Of a DNA stretch of 64,000 nucleotides, positions 1 through 11,439 are shown in pieces; position 1 is the first letter of the stretch, and the number at the start of each line of letters is the position of its first letter. This stretch comes from Collinsella sp. (GTDB lineage Bacteria; Actinomycetota; Coriobacteriia; Coriobacteriales; Coriobacteriaceae): positions 1-64,000 of the forward strand of contig JAGZQO010000009.1 of assembly GCA_018382125.1 (NCBI GenBank), written 5' to 3'. A model generated the notes under the pieces. The model was not told the DNA's origin and did not search any database. It saw only the letters and a list, made by a program, of their open reading frames with translations. The position numbers and the translations under genes were made by a program.

Positions 1-1
1 G

Positions 2-76
2 TCGACGAAACTGGAGAGGAGGTATTACGAGCTCCTGTGCGAATTGAAGGGAGCGCTCCCGCAAACTGCCTATTGA
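2..76 (+). CDS. C-terminal end of an unidentified protein (partial)
   Basis: The second reading frame is open from the window edge for 24 codons and ends at a TGA. The peptide is rich in charged and leucine residues (ends ELKGALPQTAY) and looks like an amphipathic C-terminal helix. The first frame is also open from base 1 to 237, but that reading runs into the 3' end of folC and looks less protein-like. Too little is present to name a family, and the choice of frame is an inference. Confidence 0.3.
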   Translation, partial: STKLERRYYELLCELKGALPQTAY

Positions 77-140
77 CAACTTATAGGAGCGTCGGTTTTT
101 GTTTCTCAATTCTCGGCGTGGTCGAGGGTAACCGGTTAAA

Positions 141-199
141 CGTAGTAGATAGGCCCATTTCGTGGCGAGCAGGCCAACTAGCTGCCCTGCGGAAAGGCT
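141..199. repeat. Intergenic stretch with a short repeated motif
   Basis: The motif AGTAGATAGGCCC followed by an ATTCGTGGC-like tail starts at 144. It recurs at 57466 with two mismatches in 23 bases. Both copies lie just beyond the 3' end of a minus-strand gene (folC here, an MFS gene there), so it could be part of a termination or decay element. Function is unknown. Confidence 0.4.
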
Positions 200-1543
200 C
201 TAGCGGAGCAGACCGGCTACTTCGCCGGCTAGGGTGATGGTGCCGGCTGCTACGAAGGACTCGCCCGCGGCATCGAAGGCGGCGAGAGCCTCGGACACGC
301 TCATGTACACGCCCGAGAGTTTTTCGGCGTCCACCAGGGCAGCAAGTTCCTCTGCCGGCAGGGCGCGATCGGAATCGGTCTGGGTCACGACCACGCGGGG
401 GAACGCCGGAACCAAAACGTCAACGATACCCGCCACGTCCTTATCGGCCAGCGCAGCGCACAGCAGCGTGGGGCGATTCTCCACGCACGGATCGATCTCG
501 TCCAGCGCGCTTACAAAGTTCTCGCAGCTCTGGGGGTTATGACAGGCGTCAATCAGCTTGAGCGGATCGGTTCCCAGCACATCAAAGCGACCCGGCGTGG
601 GGCAGCCCATAAGCGACGCATCGAGCTTGTCATGGTCGAGCTCGCGGCCCAGATAGCCCTCGCACAGCATAATCGCGCACGCGGCATTCTGCGGCTGATA
701 GGCCGGCTTGACCATGCTCGACGTATAGATCGCACGCGGCGTGGTGCAGCTAAACTCAACCGTGTCGCCCACGTGTGCCGGCACCTTAGTCGTGGCGTGG
801 CTTACCACGAGCGGCACGACGCCGCACTCGCGACAACGAGCATCCATCACGCGTTGAACACTCGCCTCGTGCGTGCCCTCGCCCAGCACAACCAGGCGTC
901 CGGGCTTAATGACCGCAGCCTTCTCCCCCGCAATGGCCTCGAGCGTATCTCCCAGAATGCGTGTATGGTCGAGCCCGATGCCCGTAATGGCAACGGCGAC
1001 GGGATCGGTCGCACTCGTAGCGTCCCAACGCCCGCCCATGCCAACCTCGAGCACGGCAACATCCACCGCGGCCTCGGCAAATACAACAAGTGCGGCAGCC
1101 GTCAACAGGTCAAACGGCGTAATGGTATAGGCACGCTCCCCCGCCGCCACACGACGAGCATTCACTCGATGCCCCGCCTCAACAGCGGCCGAAACGCCAC
1201 GGGCAAACGCCTCATCGCTCACAACGCGCCCGTCAACCTCCATGCGCTCGGGATAGCGCACAAGCTGCGGCGACGTATACAGCGCAGTCTTGAGCCCCTC
1301 ACCACGAAGAATGGCAGCCGAAAAACGCGTGGTCGAAGTCTTGCCATTAGTACCGGCAACCTGGATGCAATCAAAATACTCGTCCGGACGCCCCAGCTCA
1401 TCGAGCATATCGACAACCGTCTCCAACAACGGCCCAGCATCCCCAGAAATCCGCCCCGTATCAGCAGCCAGCTCAACAGCCTCACCAAACGAAAGCAACT
1501 CAAACAAGAAAGGAACGACATACGACCCAGAACGCTTAGCCAT
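200..1543 (-). CDS. folC: Folylpolyglutamate synthase / dihydrofolate synthase (FolC)
   Basis: Cytosolic Mur-ligase-family enzyme that adds glutamate to (dihydro)folate using ATP. The P-loop VAGTNGKTSTT is at about residues 62-72, and the second conserved block (LEVGMGGRWDATS) and GLDHTRILGDT follow in the expected order. The C-terminal domain carries DACHNPQS, typical of the family. Length (447 aa) is normal. I chose the ATG at 1543 because AGGGG lies 10 bases upstream; an in-frame ATG seven codons earlier has no Shine-Dalgarno nearby. It stands alone downstream of valS, separated by a palindromic element. Confidence 0.95.
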   Translation of the reverse strand: MAKRSGSYVVPFLFELLSFGEAVELAADTGRISGDAGPLLETVVDMLDELGRPDEYFDCIQVAGTNGKTSTTRFSAAILRGEGLKTALYTSPQLVRYPERMEVDGRVVSDEAFARGVSAAVEAGHRVNARRVAAGERAYTITPFDLLTAAALVVFAEAAVDVAVLEVGMGGRWDATSATDPVAVAITGIGLDHTRILGDTLEAIAGEKAAVIKPGRLVVLGEGTHEASVQRVMDARCRECGVVPLVVSHATTKVPAHVGDTVEFSCTTPRAIYTSSMVKPAYQPQNAACAIMLCEGYLGRELDHDKLDASLMGCPTPGRFDVLGTDPLKLIDACHNPQSCENFVSALDEIDPCVENRPTLLCAALADKDVAGIVDVLVPAFPRVVVTQTDSDRALPAEELAALVDAEKLSGVYMSVSEALAAFDAAGESFVAAGTITLAGEVAGLLR

Positions 1544-1693
1544 AACCCAAAGTCCCCTCAACATAAAAAGAGGCCCGAATCAACAACGAGCCCCTCCCAT
1601 TCAAAATATCAGCCAAACACCGCTTGCAGCAGAATCAAGGCCACAACCAAGTGGCCCTACCAGGCAGCGGACGCCACCGTAACCGCTATGGGA

Positions 1694-1801
1694 GCGGTTT
1701 GGGGCTTTGCTCGATACAAGTTCCGCACGAGCCGAAGGCCACTTAATGTGGCCTTCGTGCGAGCAGGACTGTTCGCAGTAGCGAGCAATGCCCCAAACCG
1801 C
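1694..1801 (+). repeat. Folded intergenic element, copy 1 (downstream of valS)
   Basis: Outer arms of about 20 bases (1694 onward and ending 1801, one mismatch, GCGGTTTGGGG type) enclose an inner hairpin with arms 1733-1742 and 1748-1757 and loop TTAAT. The core from about 1721 to 1765 matches the minus strand of a second element upstream of valS (4534-4649). The inner stem differs by a paired change (GGCC here, GACC/GGTC there) that keeps pairing, while the outer arms are unrelated in sequence yet still self-complementary. This points to a conserved fold. Could act as a terminator for valS or be a small non-coding element. Confidence 0.75.
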
Positions 1802-1816
1802 GCCCCACAGTCCACC

Positions 1817-4513
<2,697 letters not shown>

Positions 4514-4533
4514 ATATCTCTCCCTTGCCCACC

Positions 4534-4649
4534 GGGGAGGAATGTAGGCCCGATTTTCGTTCGGTCAAGTCCTGGGCTCGCTCGAAGACCACATTAAGTG
4601 GTCTTCGGCTCGTGCGGAATCTACGAAAATCGGGCCTACATTCCTCCCC
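4534..4649 (-). repeat. Folded intergenic element, copy 2 (valS leader)
   Basis: Perfect 27-base inverted arms (4534-4560 and 4623-4649; GGGGAGGAATGTAGGCCC type) enclose an inner hairpin with 10-bp arms at 4583-4592 and 4598-4607. Read on the minus strand, the core (TTCCGCACGAGCCGAAG, then a TTAAT loop) matches copy 1 downstream of valS. The element ends about ten bases before the valS ribosome-binding site, so a valS transcript started upstream would carry it. It may control valS expression or simply be a mobile palindrome. Confidence 0.75.
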
Positions 4650-4743
4650 TTAGGTATCGATTACTTCAGTCTGAATTGACTTCGCTGAGGCTTAAACAAA
4701 CACACAGAATAACACAGGTAGTTGGGGTTATTGCGTATCTATA

Positions 4744-4779
4744 AAATAGCCTCCGACCGCAAGTGGTCGGAGGCTATTT
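4744..4779. terminator. Bidirectional terminator after clpX
   Basis: Perfect 15-bp arms (AAATAGCCTCCGACC and its complement) around a 6-base loop. The A/T ends give a short U run on either strand. It lies just past the 3' end of clpX. Confidence 0.85.
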
Positions 4780-4801
4780 GCAAGCACTTATTTAGGCTGG
4801 T

Positions 4802-6208
4802 TTAGCCGTAGATGCGCTGGGGCTGTTCTTCGCCCTTGACGGAGGCTTCGGTCACGATGACCTTGGCGACGCCCTCCTCGCTGGGGAGGTCGAACATCGT
4901 TTGCTGCAGCACGTCCTCGCAGATGGCGCGCAAGCCGCGGGCACCGGTCTTGCGGGCAAGCGCCATGCGGGCGATCTCATGCAGGGCGGCGTCCTCAAAC
5001 TCCAGGTCCACGTCCTCCAGCTGGAACATCTTGCGGTACTGACGCACCACGGCGTTCTTGGGCTCGGTCAGGATCGACACCAGGTCGTCCTCGTCGAGCG
5101 CCTGCGTCTGGGTGACGACGGGCGTACGGCCCACAAACTCGGGAATCATGCCAAAGGCGTTGAGGTCCTGCGGGAGCACCTGGCGCAGCAGGTCGTTCTC
5201 GTCGACCGAGGTGGGGCCGGCGATCTCGGAGTTAAAGCCCACGCCCTTGTTGCCCACGCGATCAGCAATGATCTTATCCAGGCCCACAAAGGCACCGCCG
5301 CAGATAAACAGGATGTTCGTCGTGTCGATCTGCAGCAGCTCCTGCTGGGGATGCTTGCGGCCGCCGGTGGGCGGAACGCTGGCCACCGTGCCCTCAAGAA
5401 TCTTAAGCAGTGCCTGCTGAACGCCCTCGCCCGAAACGTCGCGGGTAATGGAGAGGTTCTCGGCCTTACGGGCGATTTTGTCGATCTCGTCCACGTAGAT
5501 GATGCCCACCTGCGCGCGCTCAATGTCGCCATCGGCGGCGTTAATGAGCTTGAGCAGGATGTTCTCCACGTCCTCGCCCACGTAGCCGGCCTCGGTAAGC
5601 GCGGTGGCGTCGGCGATGGCAAACGGCACCTCGAGGATGCGCGCGAGCGTCTGGGCGAGCAGGGTCTTACCGGTACCGGTGGGACCGAGCAGCAAAATGT
5701 TGGACTTAGCGAGCTCCACCTCGTCCATGTCATCACCGAGCTGCGAATCCAAGCCGTCGTCAAAGGCGGACACCGCGGCACCGCCCTCGATCACGCGACG
5801 GTAGTGGTTGTACACGGCCACCGACATGGCGCGCTTGGCGTCCTCCTGGCCCATAACATAGGCCGAAAGCTCGTCATAGATCTCGTGCGGCGTCGGTACG
5901 TGCGTGATGACCTGACGGTCGTCCTCGAGCTCAAAGCCCTCCGTCTCGGGGTCAACGGCGGGCTGAGACGCAGCCTGACCGTGGTCGTTGAGGAAGCCCG
6001 GCAGCTTGCCGTTGCGGGCAGCGTCCATAAAGTCCGAAGCCAGCGACTCCTCCAAGATCTCGGAACAGGCGGCGACGCACTCGTCACAGATAAAAATGTT
6101 GGTCGGGCCCTTTACGAGGCGACGGACCTGCCCCTGCTCTTTTCCGCAGAAGGAGCAGCGGATGGGGTTGCCGTTCTCGTCAAAGTTGTCCTGCATGTTA
6201 CCGGCCAT
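4802..6208 (-). CDS. clpX: ATP-dependent Clp protease ATP-binding subunit ClpX
   Basis: AAA+ unfoldase that feeds substrates to ClpP. An N-terminal zinc-binding domain has the CSFCGK...CDEC cysteines (about residues 18-44). Walker A (GPTGTGKT) is near residue 176 and Walker B (IIYVDEIDKI) near 240. The ClpP-contacting IGF-type loop appears here as a VGN segment, which I did not analyse further. Length (468 aa) is slightly above average owing to acidic inserts (residues about 85-100 and 145-165). The start ATG follows the clpP stop directly (TAGGATG), with GGA eight bases upstream inside clpP, so the pair is a translationally coupled operon. Confidence 0.98.
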   Translation of the reverse strand: MAGNMQDNFDENGNPIRCSFCGKEQGQVRRLVKGPTNIFICDECVAACSEILEESLASDFMDAARNGKLPGFLNDHGQAASQPAVDPETEGFELEDDRQVITHVPTPHEIYDELSAYVMGQEDAKRAMSVAVYNHYRRVIEGGAAVSAFDDGLDSQLGDDMDEVELAKSNILLLGPTGTGKTLLAQTLARILEVPFAIADATALTEAGYVGEDVENILLKLINAADGDIERAQVGIIYVDEIDKIARKAENLSITRDVSGEGVQQALLKILEGTVASVPPTGGRKHPQQELLQIDTTNILFICGGAFVGLDKIIADRVGNKGVGFNSEIAGPTSVDENDLLRQVLPQDLNAFGMIPEFVGRTPVVTQTQALDEDDLVSILTEPKNAVVRQYRKMFQLEDVDLEFEDAALHEIARMALARKTGARGLRAICEDVLQQTMFDLPSEEGVAKVIVTEASVKGEEQPQRIYG

Positions 6209-6209
6209 C

Positions 6210-6830
6210 CTAGGCGTCCTTCGCGGCGAGGTCGCGCGAGGTGACGATACGGTCGATCAGGCCGTAGTCGAGGGCCTCGGCAGCGGTCAGGTAGTTATCG
6301 CGCTCGGTGTCGGCCTGGACCTTCTCGATGGGCTGGCCCGAGGCGTCGGACAGGATCAGGTTGAGCTCGCGGCGAGTCTTCTTAATCTCCTCGGCAACGA
6401 TCTCGATCTCGGTCTGCTGGCCCTGGGCACCGCCGCTGGGCTGGTGAATCATAACCTTGGAATGCGGCAGGCAGAAGCGCTTGCCCTTGGCGCCGGCCGA
6501 AAGCAGCACGGCGGCCATGGACGCGGCCATACCGACGCAAATGGTCGAGACCTGCGGCTTGATGAAGTTCATGGTGTCCAGAATCGCCAGGCCGGAGTAG
6601 ACCTCGCCACCGGGCGAATTGATGTAGAGCGAGATATCCTTCTCGGCATCTTGGCTCTCAAGATGCAGCAGCTGGGCAACGACCAGGTTGGCGCTGACGG
6701 AGTTGATCTCCTCGCCCAAGAAGATGATGCGGTCGTTGAGCAGGCGCGAATAGATATCGTAGCTGCGCTCGCCGCGCGGCGTCTGCTCGATAACGTATGG
6801 CACGAGGGCGGAATCGAACTTAGCGATCAT
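6210..6830 (-). CDS. clpP: ATP-dependent Clp protease proteolytic subunit ClpP
   Basis: Serine protease that forms the 14-mer degradation chamber for ClpX. The catalytic triad is complete: Ser104 in GMAASMAA, His129 in KVMIHQPSGG, Asp178 in TERDNY. Length is 206 aa with the chosen start. That start (MIAKFDSALVPYV) is preceded by GGAG at six bases; earlier in-frame ATG and TTG codons are badly spaced. It is the first gene of clpP-clpX, and tig lies upstream behind a hairpin. Confidence 0.98.
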   Translation of the reverse strand: MIAKFDSALVPYVIEQTPRGERSYDIYSRLLNDRIIFLGEEINSVSANLVVAQLLHLESQDAEKDISLYINSPGGEVYSGLAILDTMNFIKPQVSTICVGMAASMAAVLLSAGAKGKRFCLPHSKVMIHQPSGGAQGQQTEIEIVAEEIKKTRRELNLILSDASGQPIEKVQADTERDNYLTAAEALDYGLIDRIVTSRDLAAKDA

Positions 6831-6876
6831 ACGCATCTCCATTTCTCTCTTGCGGACCAAATTGGTTCTAGATAAA

Positions 6877-6917
6877 CGTACGGTGCCCGCATGCTATGCA
6901 TTGGCTGGCACCGTACG
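6877..6917. terminator. Hairpin between tig and clpP
   Basis: Perfect 11-bp arms CGTACGGTGCC / GGCACCGTACG with a 19-base spacer. On the minus strand it follows tig and is trailed by TTTATCT, a weak U run. It probably terminates tig partially and sits just ahead of clpP. Confidence 0.6.
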
Positions 6918-6993
6918 AAGCAACCGGATAACCGGTGTATAACTTTACCCCATCACGGGCGCACGCATGCGCTCGCGGGCAAGGTGGCGAGAA

Positions 6994-8292
6994 TTACTCG
7001 GCGTCCTTGGCGGTCTCGTCGACCTCGGTCACCTTGGCGTTCTCGACCAGGTGGTCGACGGCCTTGGAGCGACGGATGGACTCGCGGACGGCAGGCATGC
7101 GGCCATCGGCGATGAACTCGGCCTTGGAAGCCTCGACGTCCTTGACGCCGGCCTTCTCGAACTCGGCGTTGATGTCGTCCTCGGTGACCTCAATCTTGAG
7201 CTCACGAGCGAGGGCATCGAGAGCCAGGGACTCACGGGCAACGTCGTTGGCCTGCTTGTGCAGGTCGCCGATGAACTGCTCCATGGTCAGGCCGGAAGCG
7301 GGCAACCAGGTGTCCAGCGTCATGCCGCGGGCAGCGAGGTTGGACAGGAAGTTCTGGCCAAGCTCCTCAAAGACGGACTGCTCGTAGTCGGCGTCCATCT
7401 CGTCGAGCTGCAGGCGCTCGGCGAGAGCGGAGACGCAACGGTTCTCCTTCTCGGCCGGGAGGCGGGAAGCCTTGTCCTGCTCGATCTCGAGCTTGATGGC
7501 GTCGCGCATAGCGTCGATGCTGTCGAAGCCAAAGTCGGACTTGACGAGCTCGTCGGTGAGCTCGGGGGTGTTGCGGACCTTGATGCCCTTGACGGTGACC
7601 TCGACGGTGTGGGTCTCGGCCTCCTCGCCCTCCTCGACCTCGTCGGTCCAGGTGACGGTCTTGACGTCGTCAACGTTAGCGCCGATCAGGGCCTCGTTGA
7701 ACTCCTTGGGGTTGCTGTCGCTACCGGCGATGAGCATACGGCCCTCGGCGGCGAAGTTGTCGGCGTTCTCAACGGCCTTGAGGTCGACGGTAACATAGTC
7801 GTCAGCCTCGACGGCGCGACCCTCGACGTCCTCGAAGGTGGCACGGTAGTTGAGGAGCATCTCAACCTGGTTGTTGATCTCGGACTCGGTAACCTCCGCA
7901 GGGGGCATCTCGATCTCGACAGCGTCGAAGGAGGAGAGCTCGGCAGCAGGACGCAGGGAGAACTCGACGGTGTAGGTGTAGTCCTCATGATCCTTGGCGA
8001 GGTCGAGCTCCTTGTAGTCACCGTTCTTGGTGGGGACGATGTCCAGCTCGTTGAGGACGGCGGGCTCGTTGGCGGCGATCAGGTCGTTGGTGGCCTGCGC
8101 GAGGGTAGCCTCGGCGCCAAGTGCGGAGTCGATGACCGGACGGGGAGCCTTACCGGCACGGAAGCCCGGGAAGCGGTACTTCTTGGCGGTGTCCTTGTAG
8201 GCCTTCTTGATCGCGGCGTCGACGTCGGCGGCCGGGATGGTGACCGTAGCGGTGAGCTTGGCGTCCTTGACGTCAGAAGCGGTGATGTTCAA
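6994..8292 (-). CDS. tig: Trigger factor
   Basis: Ribosome-associated chaperone and prolyl isomerase. The N-terminal ribosome-binding domain carries the signature loop YRFPGFRAGKAPRPVI (about residues 38-53). The FKBP-like domain (ADDYVTVDL...) and the helical C-terminal chaperone domain follow. The start is a TTG preceded by AGGAGG at six bases, giving LNITASDVKD as the N-terminus; the ATG 15 bases further upstream overlaps that Shine-Dalgarno and is less likely. The protein ends with an acidic tail (VDETAKDAE). Next to clpP-clpX, a common arrangement. Confidence 0.95.
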   Translation of the reverse strand: MNITASDVKDAKLTATVTIPAADVDAAIKKAYKDTAKKYRFPGFRAGKAPRPVIDSALGAEATLAQATNDLIAANEPAVLNELDIVPTKNGDYKELDLAKDHEDYTYTVEFSLRPAAELSSFDAVEIEMPPAEVTESEINNQVEMLLNYRATFEDVEGRAVEADDYVTVDLKAVENADNFAAEGRMLIAGSDSNPKEFNEALIGANVDDVKTVTWTDEVEEGEEAETHTVEVTVKGIKVRNTPELTDELVKSDFGFDSIDAMRDAIKLEIEQDKASRLPAEKENRCVSALAERLQLDEMDADYEQSVFEELGQNFLSNLAARGMTLDTWLPASGLTMEQFIGDLHKQANDVARESLALDALARELKIEVTEDDINAEFEKAGVKDVEASKAEFIADGRMPAVRESIRRSKAVDHLVENAKVTEVDETAKDAE

Positions 8293-8383
8293 CACGTTCC
8301 TCCTCATACTGCCCAGCTTATCTGAGGTGCTGGTACCTTTATGCAACAAAGTGTCGCGACGGCCGGGGCCGACGCAGGTGCGA

Positions 8384-8467
8384 TGGTGCGGGCGAAAGGA
8401 CTCGAACCTTCACGGGAATCCCACCAGAACCTAAATCTGGCGCGTCTACCAATTCCGCCACGCCCGC
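8384..8467 (-). tRNA. tRNA-Leu (anticodon TAG)
   Basis: Cloverleaf with acceptor GCGGGCG/CGCCCGC, a TAG anticodon in a TTTAGGT loop, a long variable arm (type II) and GGTTCGAGTCC in the T arm. The 3' CCA is encoded. Confidence 0.97.
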
Positions 8468-8553
8468 ATGAGCGCACAGACTAGGAATGATAGCAGATAC
8501 GAACGGTAAGCGCACGCACACCTTTTACAGGCTCACGACCTCACCACGAGTGC

Positions 8554-8578
8554 AAAAGGCGGGACGAGTTGCCCCGCC
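8554..8578 (-). terminator. Terminator after the xanthine dehydrogenase gene
   Basis: Read on the minus strand, GGCGGG, a 9-base loop and CCCGCC are followed by TTTT. It sits 30 bases past the stop codon of the hydroxylase gene. Confidence 0.7.
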
Positions 8579-8607
8579 CCGCCAATTACGACTTGTTCGC
8601 TGAGCCG

Positions 8608-11439
8608 CTACTCCCCCAGCAGGGCCTTCTCGGGCGTGATCGGAAGCGAGCGAACCTGATGGCCGGTGGCGTGCGCCACGGCCGAGGCAACGGCGGCGAG
8701 CGGCGTGTTGATGACGACCTCGCCGATCGACTTGGCGCCAAACGGGCCCGTCGGCTCGTAGCTCGGCTCAAAGGCCACGCGGATGCTGCCGATATCCAGG
8801 CGCGTGGGCAGCTTGTAGCTCATAAAGTTGCCGGTGCGCAGGCGGCCGCGGTCGTCGTGCTCGACAATCTCGTAGAGCGCGTGACCGATGCCCTGGGCAA
8901 TGCCGCCCTCGGCCTGGACGCGCGCGAGCGCCTCGTTGATCACAGTGCCGCAGTCGACGGCCGCCGCGTAGTCCACCACAGTCACCTTGCCGGTGGCCTT
9001 GTCGACCTCGACCTCGGCAATACCGGCCATAAACGGCGGAGGCGAAACGGGCAGGCAGGCAGAGGCGTGCGAGGTCAGCGCGTCGCCGCCGGCGATGTTC
9101 TTGACACACAGGTTGGCAAAGTCGCGCAGCGTGAGGTAACGGTTCTGCTCGCGCGCGGCACGCTCGTCGGACAGGCGCACGTACTGGCCATCAAAGACCA
9201 CATCGACGGCGTCAACGTCCCACATCCGGGCGGCCTTGGCGCAGATCTTCTCGCGCAGCTCAGTCGCGGCGTTCTTGGCGGCAAGGCCCGTCACATACGT
9301 GCCCGAGCTCGCGTACGAGCCGGCGTCGAACGGCGACACGTCGGTGTCCACGCCGCGCACCACGATCAGCGAGCTCTCCACGCCCAGCTCCTCGGCGGCA
9401 ATCTGCGCCAGGATCGTGTCGACACCCATGCCGTTATCGGTGGCGCCGGTGCCGATGGTAATGAAGCCGTCCTCTTCCAGGCGCATGTCGATGCCGGCGA
9501 TGTCCACGTTGGAGATGCCCGAGCCCTGCATGGTGAGCGCACAGCCCAGAGCACGCACGCGGTCGCCCAGGTCCACGGCCAGCGGCTTGTCGCGCCAGTC
9601 GATCATGTCCATCGCGCGCAGCAGGCAGCGGTCGAGCGCGCAGGCGTTGAGCTTCTCGTTGTAGTACTGCGGCATAATCTCGCCCTCGTGAACCATGTTC
9701 TTAAGACGCAGGTCGGCGGGATCCATGTGCAGCATGTCGGCGAGCTCGTTGACGGCACTCTCCACGGCAAACTGGCCCTGGGTGGCACCGTAGCCGCGAT
9801 ACGCACCGCCGCGGTTGGTATTGGTGTAGACGGCGTCCCAGCTAAAGCGGCTCGCCTTCACGTGGTTGTAGATGGGCAGGCTCTTGTGGCCCGAAAGGCC
9901 GATCGTCGTGGTGGCATGCTCGCCATACGCACCAGCGTTGGACAGCGTATGCAGGTCGATGGCCGTGATGGTGCCGTCGTTCATGGCGCCCAGCTTAACA
10001 GTCATCTGCATCTGATGGCGCGAGTTGCCCGCGGTGATGGTCTCCTCGCGGGTATAGCAGCAGTAGCTCGGACGGCCGGTCTGCTGGGTGACGAACGCAA
10101 CGAAGATTTCGCAGCAGCCCGTCTGCTTAGAGCCAAAGCCGCCACCGATGCGCGGCTTAATGACCTGCACCTGCGACTGCGGGATATCGAGCGACTGCGC
10201 GACCATGCGGCGCACGTGGAAGGGCACCTGCGTAGAGGTGGTCACCGAGATACGCCCGAACGCGTCGGTCGTCGCGAAGGCGCGGAAGGTTTCCATGGGT
10301 GCGGTCTGCGTGGCCTGGCTGGTGTAGGTGCGCTCAAAGACGATGTCGCTCTGGGCGAAGGCCTCGTCAAGGTCGCCAAAGTCGCTCGTGCCGCTGCACA
10401 CCAGGTTGCGCGGAACGTCGCCGCCCTGCGGGAACATAAAGGTCACGTCGCCCTCGGGGTGAACCACGATGTCGTTATCGAGTGCCTTGGTAAAGTCGAG
10501 CAGCGGCTCAAGCACCTCATAGTCGACCTTAATGAGTTTGAGCGCCTTGTCGGCAGCCTCCTCAGTCTCGGCGGCGACGATCGCCACCTCCTCGTTTTGG
10601 TAACGGACGAGGTTCTCGAGAATCAGGCGGTCGTAGGGACTCGGCTGCGGATAGCTCTGGCCGGCGATGGTAAAGCGGCGCTTGGGCACGTCCTCGTAGG
10701 TGTAGACGCCCACGACGCCGGGCACCTTCAGCGCGCGCGACGTATCGATGGAGCGGATCTTGGCGCGGGCATAGGGGCTGCGCTTGAGTTTGACGATGAG
10801 CGCACCGGCGGGCACCATATCGCCCGTGTAGACGGGACGCCCCTCGAGCAGGGCCTTCGAGTCCTTCTTGGGCTGCTTGTGAGTGATCTGCTTATACGAG
10901 ACGCCATCGCAGCTGGTGTTATTGACCGGCAGCTCGGGCATCTCAAAGCCCACCTGCACGCCAGACTCGTTGAGGAAGCGAACGATGGCGCGCAGCTGGC
11001 TCTCGTAGCCGCTGCAACGGCAGAGGTTACCGGCGAGCTGGCGCGAGAGATCCTCGCGCGTGGCGACGAGGCTCGGGTCCTCCTTGGCAGCGCGGGCGAG
11101 CGCCAGCACGTTCATGATAAGGCCGGGGGCGCAAAAACCGCACTGCTCGGCGCCTTCGGCAGCCATCGCACGGGCGAGCGCCTCAGACTCGGCCTTGAGG
11201 CCCTCGAGCGTAGTGATGGAGCGACCCTCGACGCGCGCGGCGGGAACCGAGCAGCTCAGCACCGGGTCGCCGTCGAGCCACACCGTGCACAGGCCGCAGT
11301 TGGTGGTTTCGCAGGCACAGCGCACCGACGCGCAACCCTGCTCGCGCAAAAGCGCAAAGAGCATGGTGTCGGGGGCAATCTGGACCTTGACCTTGCGGCC
11401 GTTGAGCGTAAAGGAAAGATCGATGAGTTTGGCAGCCAT
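8608..11439 (-). CDS. Xanthine dehydrogenase-type molybdenum hydroxylase (2Fe-2S plus Mo domains fused)
   Basis: Molybdenum hydroxylase, likely acting on a purine or other N-heterocycle. Residues 1-160 form the two [2Fe-2S] domains: plant-type cluster C43, C48, C51, C63, then CGFC and CRC in the helical domain. Residues from about 185 form the two Mo-binding domains, with GGGFGSKQTGCCE and the family's catalytic Glu in PFGAKSIGE near the C-terminus. At 943 aa the fusion resembles the Mop aldehyde oxidoreductase layout, but a separate FAD subunit is encoded just upstream with a TAATG overlap, so electrons probably leave through FAD. Genes for a labile selenium ligand (DUF3343, MobA-like, yedF, selD) nearby suggest a selenium-dependent hydroxylase. 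The substrate is not resolved. Confidence 0.93.
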   Translation of the reverse strand: MAAKLIDLSFTLNGRKVKVQIAPDTMLFALLREQGCASVRCACETTNCGLCTVWLDGDPVLSCSVPAARVEGRSITTLEGLKAESEALARAMAAEGAEQCGFCAPGLIMNVLALARAAKEDPSLVATREDLSRQLAGNLCRCSGYESQLRAIVRFLNESGVQVGFEMPELPVNNTSCDGVSYKQITHKQPKKDSKALLEGRPVYTGDMVPAGALIVKLKRSPYARAKIRSIDTSRALKVPGVVGVYTYEDVPKRRFTIAGQSYPQPSPYDRLILENLVRYQNEEVAIVAAETEEAADKALKLIKVDYEVLEPLLDFTKALDNDIVVHPEGDVTFMFPQGGDVPRNLVCSGTSDFGDLDEAFAQSDIVFERTYTSQATQTAPMETFRAFATTDAFGRISVTTSTQVPFHVRRMVAQSLDIPQSQVQVIKPRIGGGFGSKQTGCCEIFVAFVTQQTGRPSYCCYTREETITAGNSRHQMQMTVKLGAMNDGTITAIDLHTLSNAGAYGEHATTTIGLSGHKSLPIYNHVKASRFSWDAVYTNTNRGGAYRGYGATQGQFAVESAVNELADMLHMDPADLRLKNMVHEGEIMPQYYNEKLNACALDRCLLRAMDMIDWRDKPLAVDLGDRVRALGCALTMQGSGISNVDIAGIDMRLEEDGFITIGTGATDNGMGVDTILAQIAAEELGVESSLIVVRGVDTDVSPFDAGSYASSGTYVTGLAAKNAATELREKICAKAARMWDVDAVDVVFDGQYVRLSDERAAREQNRYLTLRDFANLCVKNIAGGDALTSHASACLPVSPPPFMAGIAEVEVDKATGKVTVVDYAAAVDCGTVINEALARVQAEGGIAQGIGHALYEIVEHDDRGRLRTGNFMSYKLPTRLDIGSIRVAFEPSYEPTGPFGAKSIGEVVINTPLAAVASAVAHATGHQVRSLPITPEKALLGE

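Noticed and set aside
4514..4740. T-box riboswitch upstream of valS
   Set aside because: No GGUGG-type T-box signature or specifier layout was found; the leader instead has the folded repeat.
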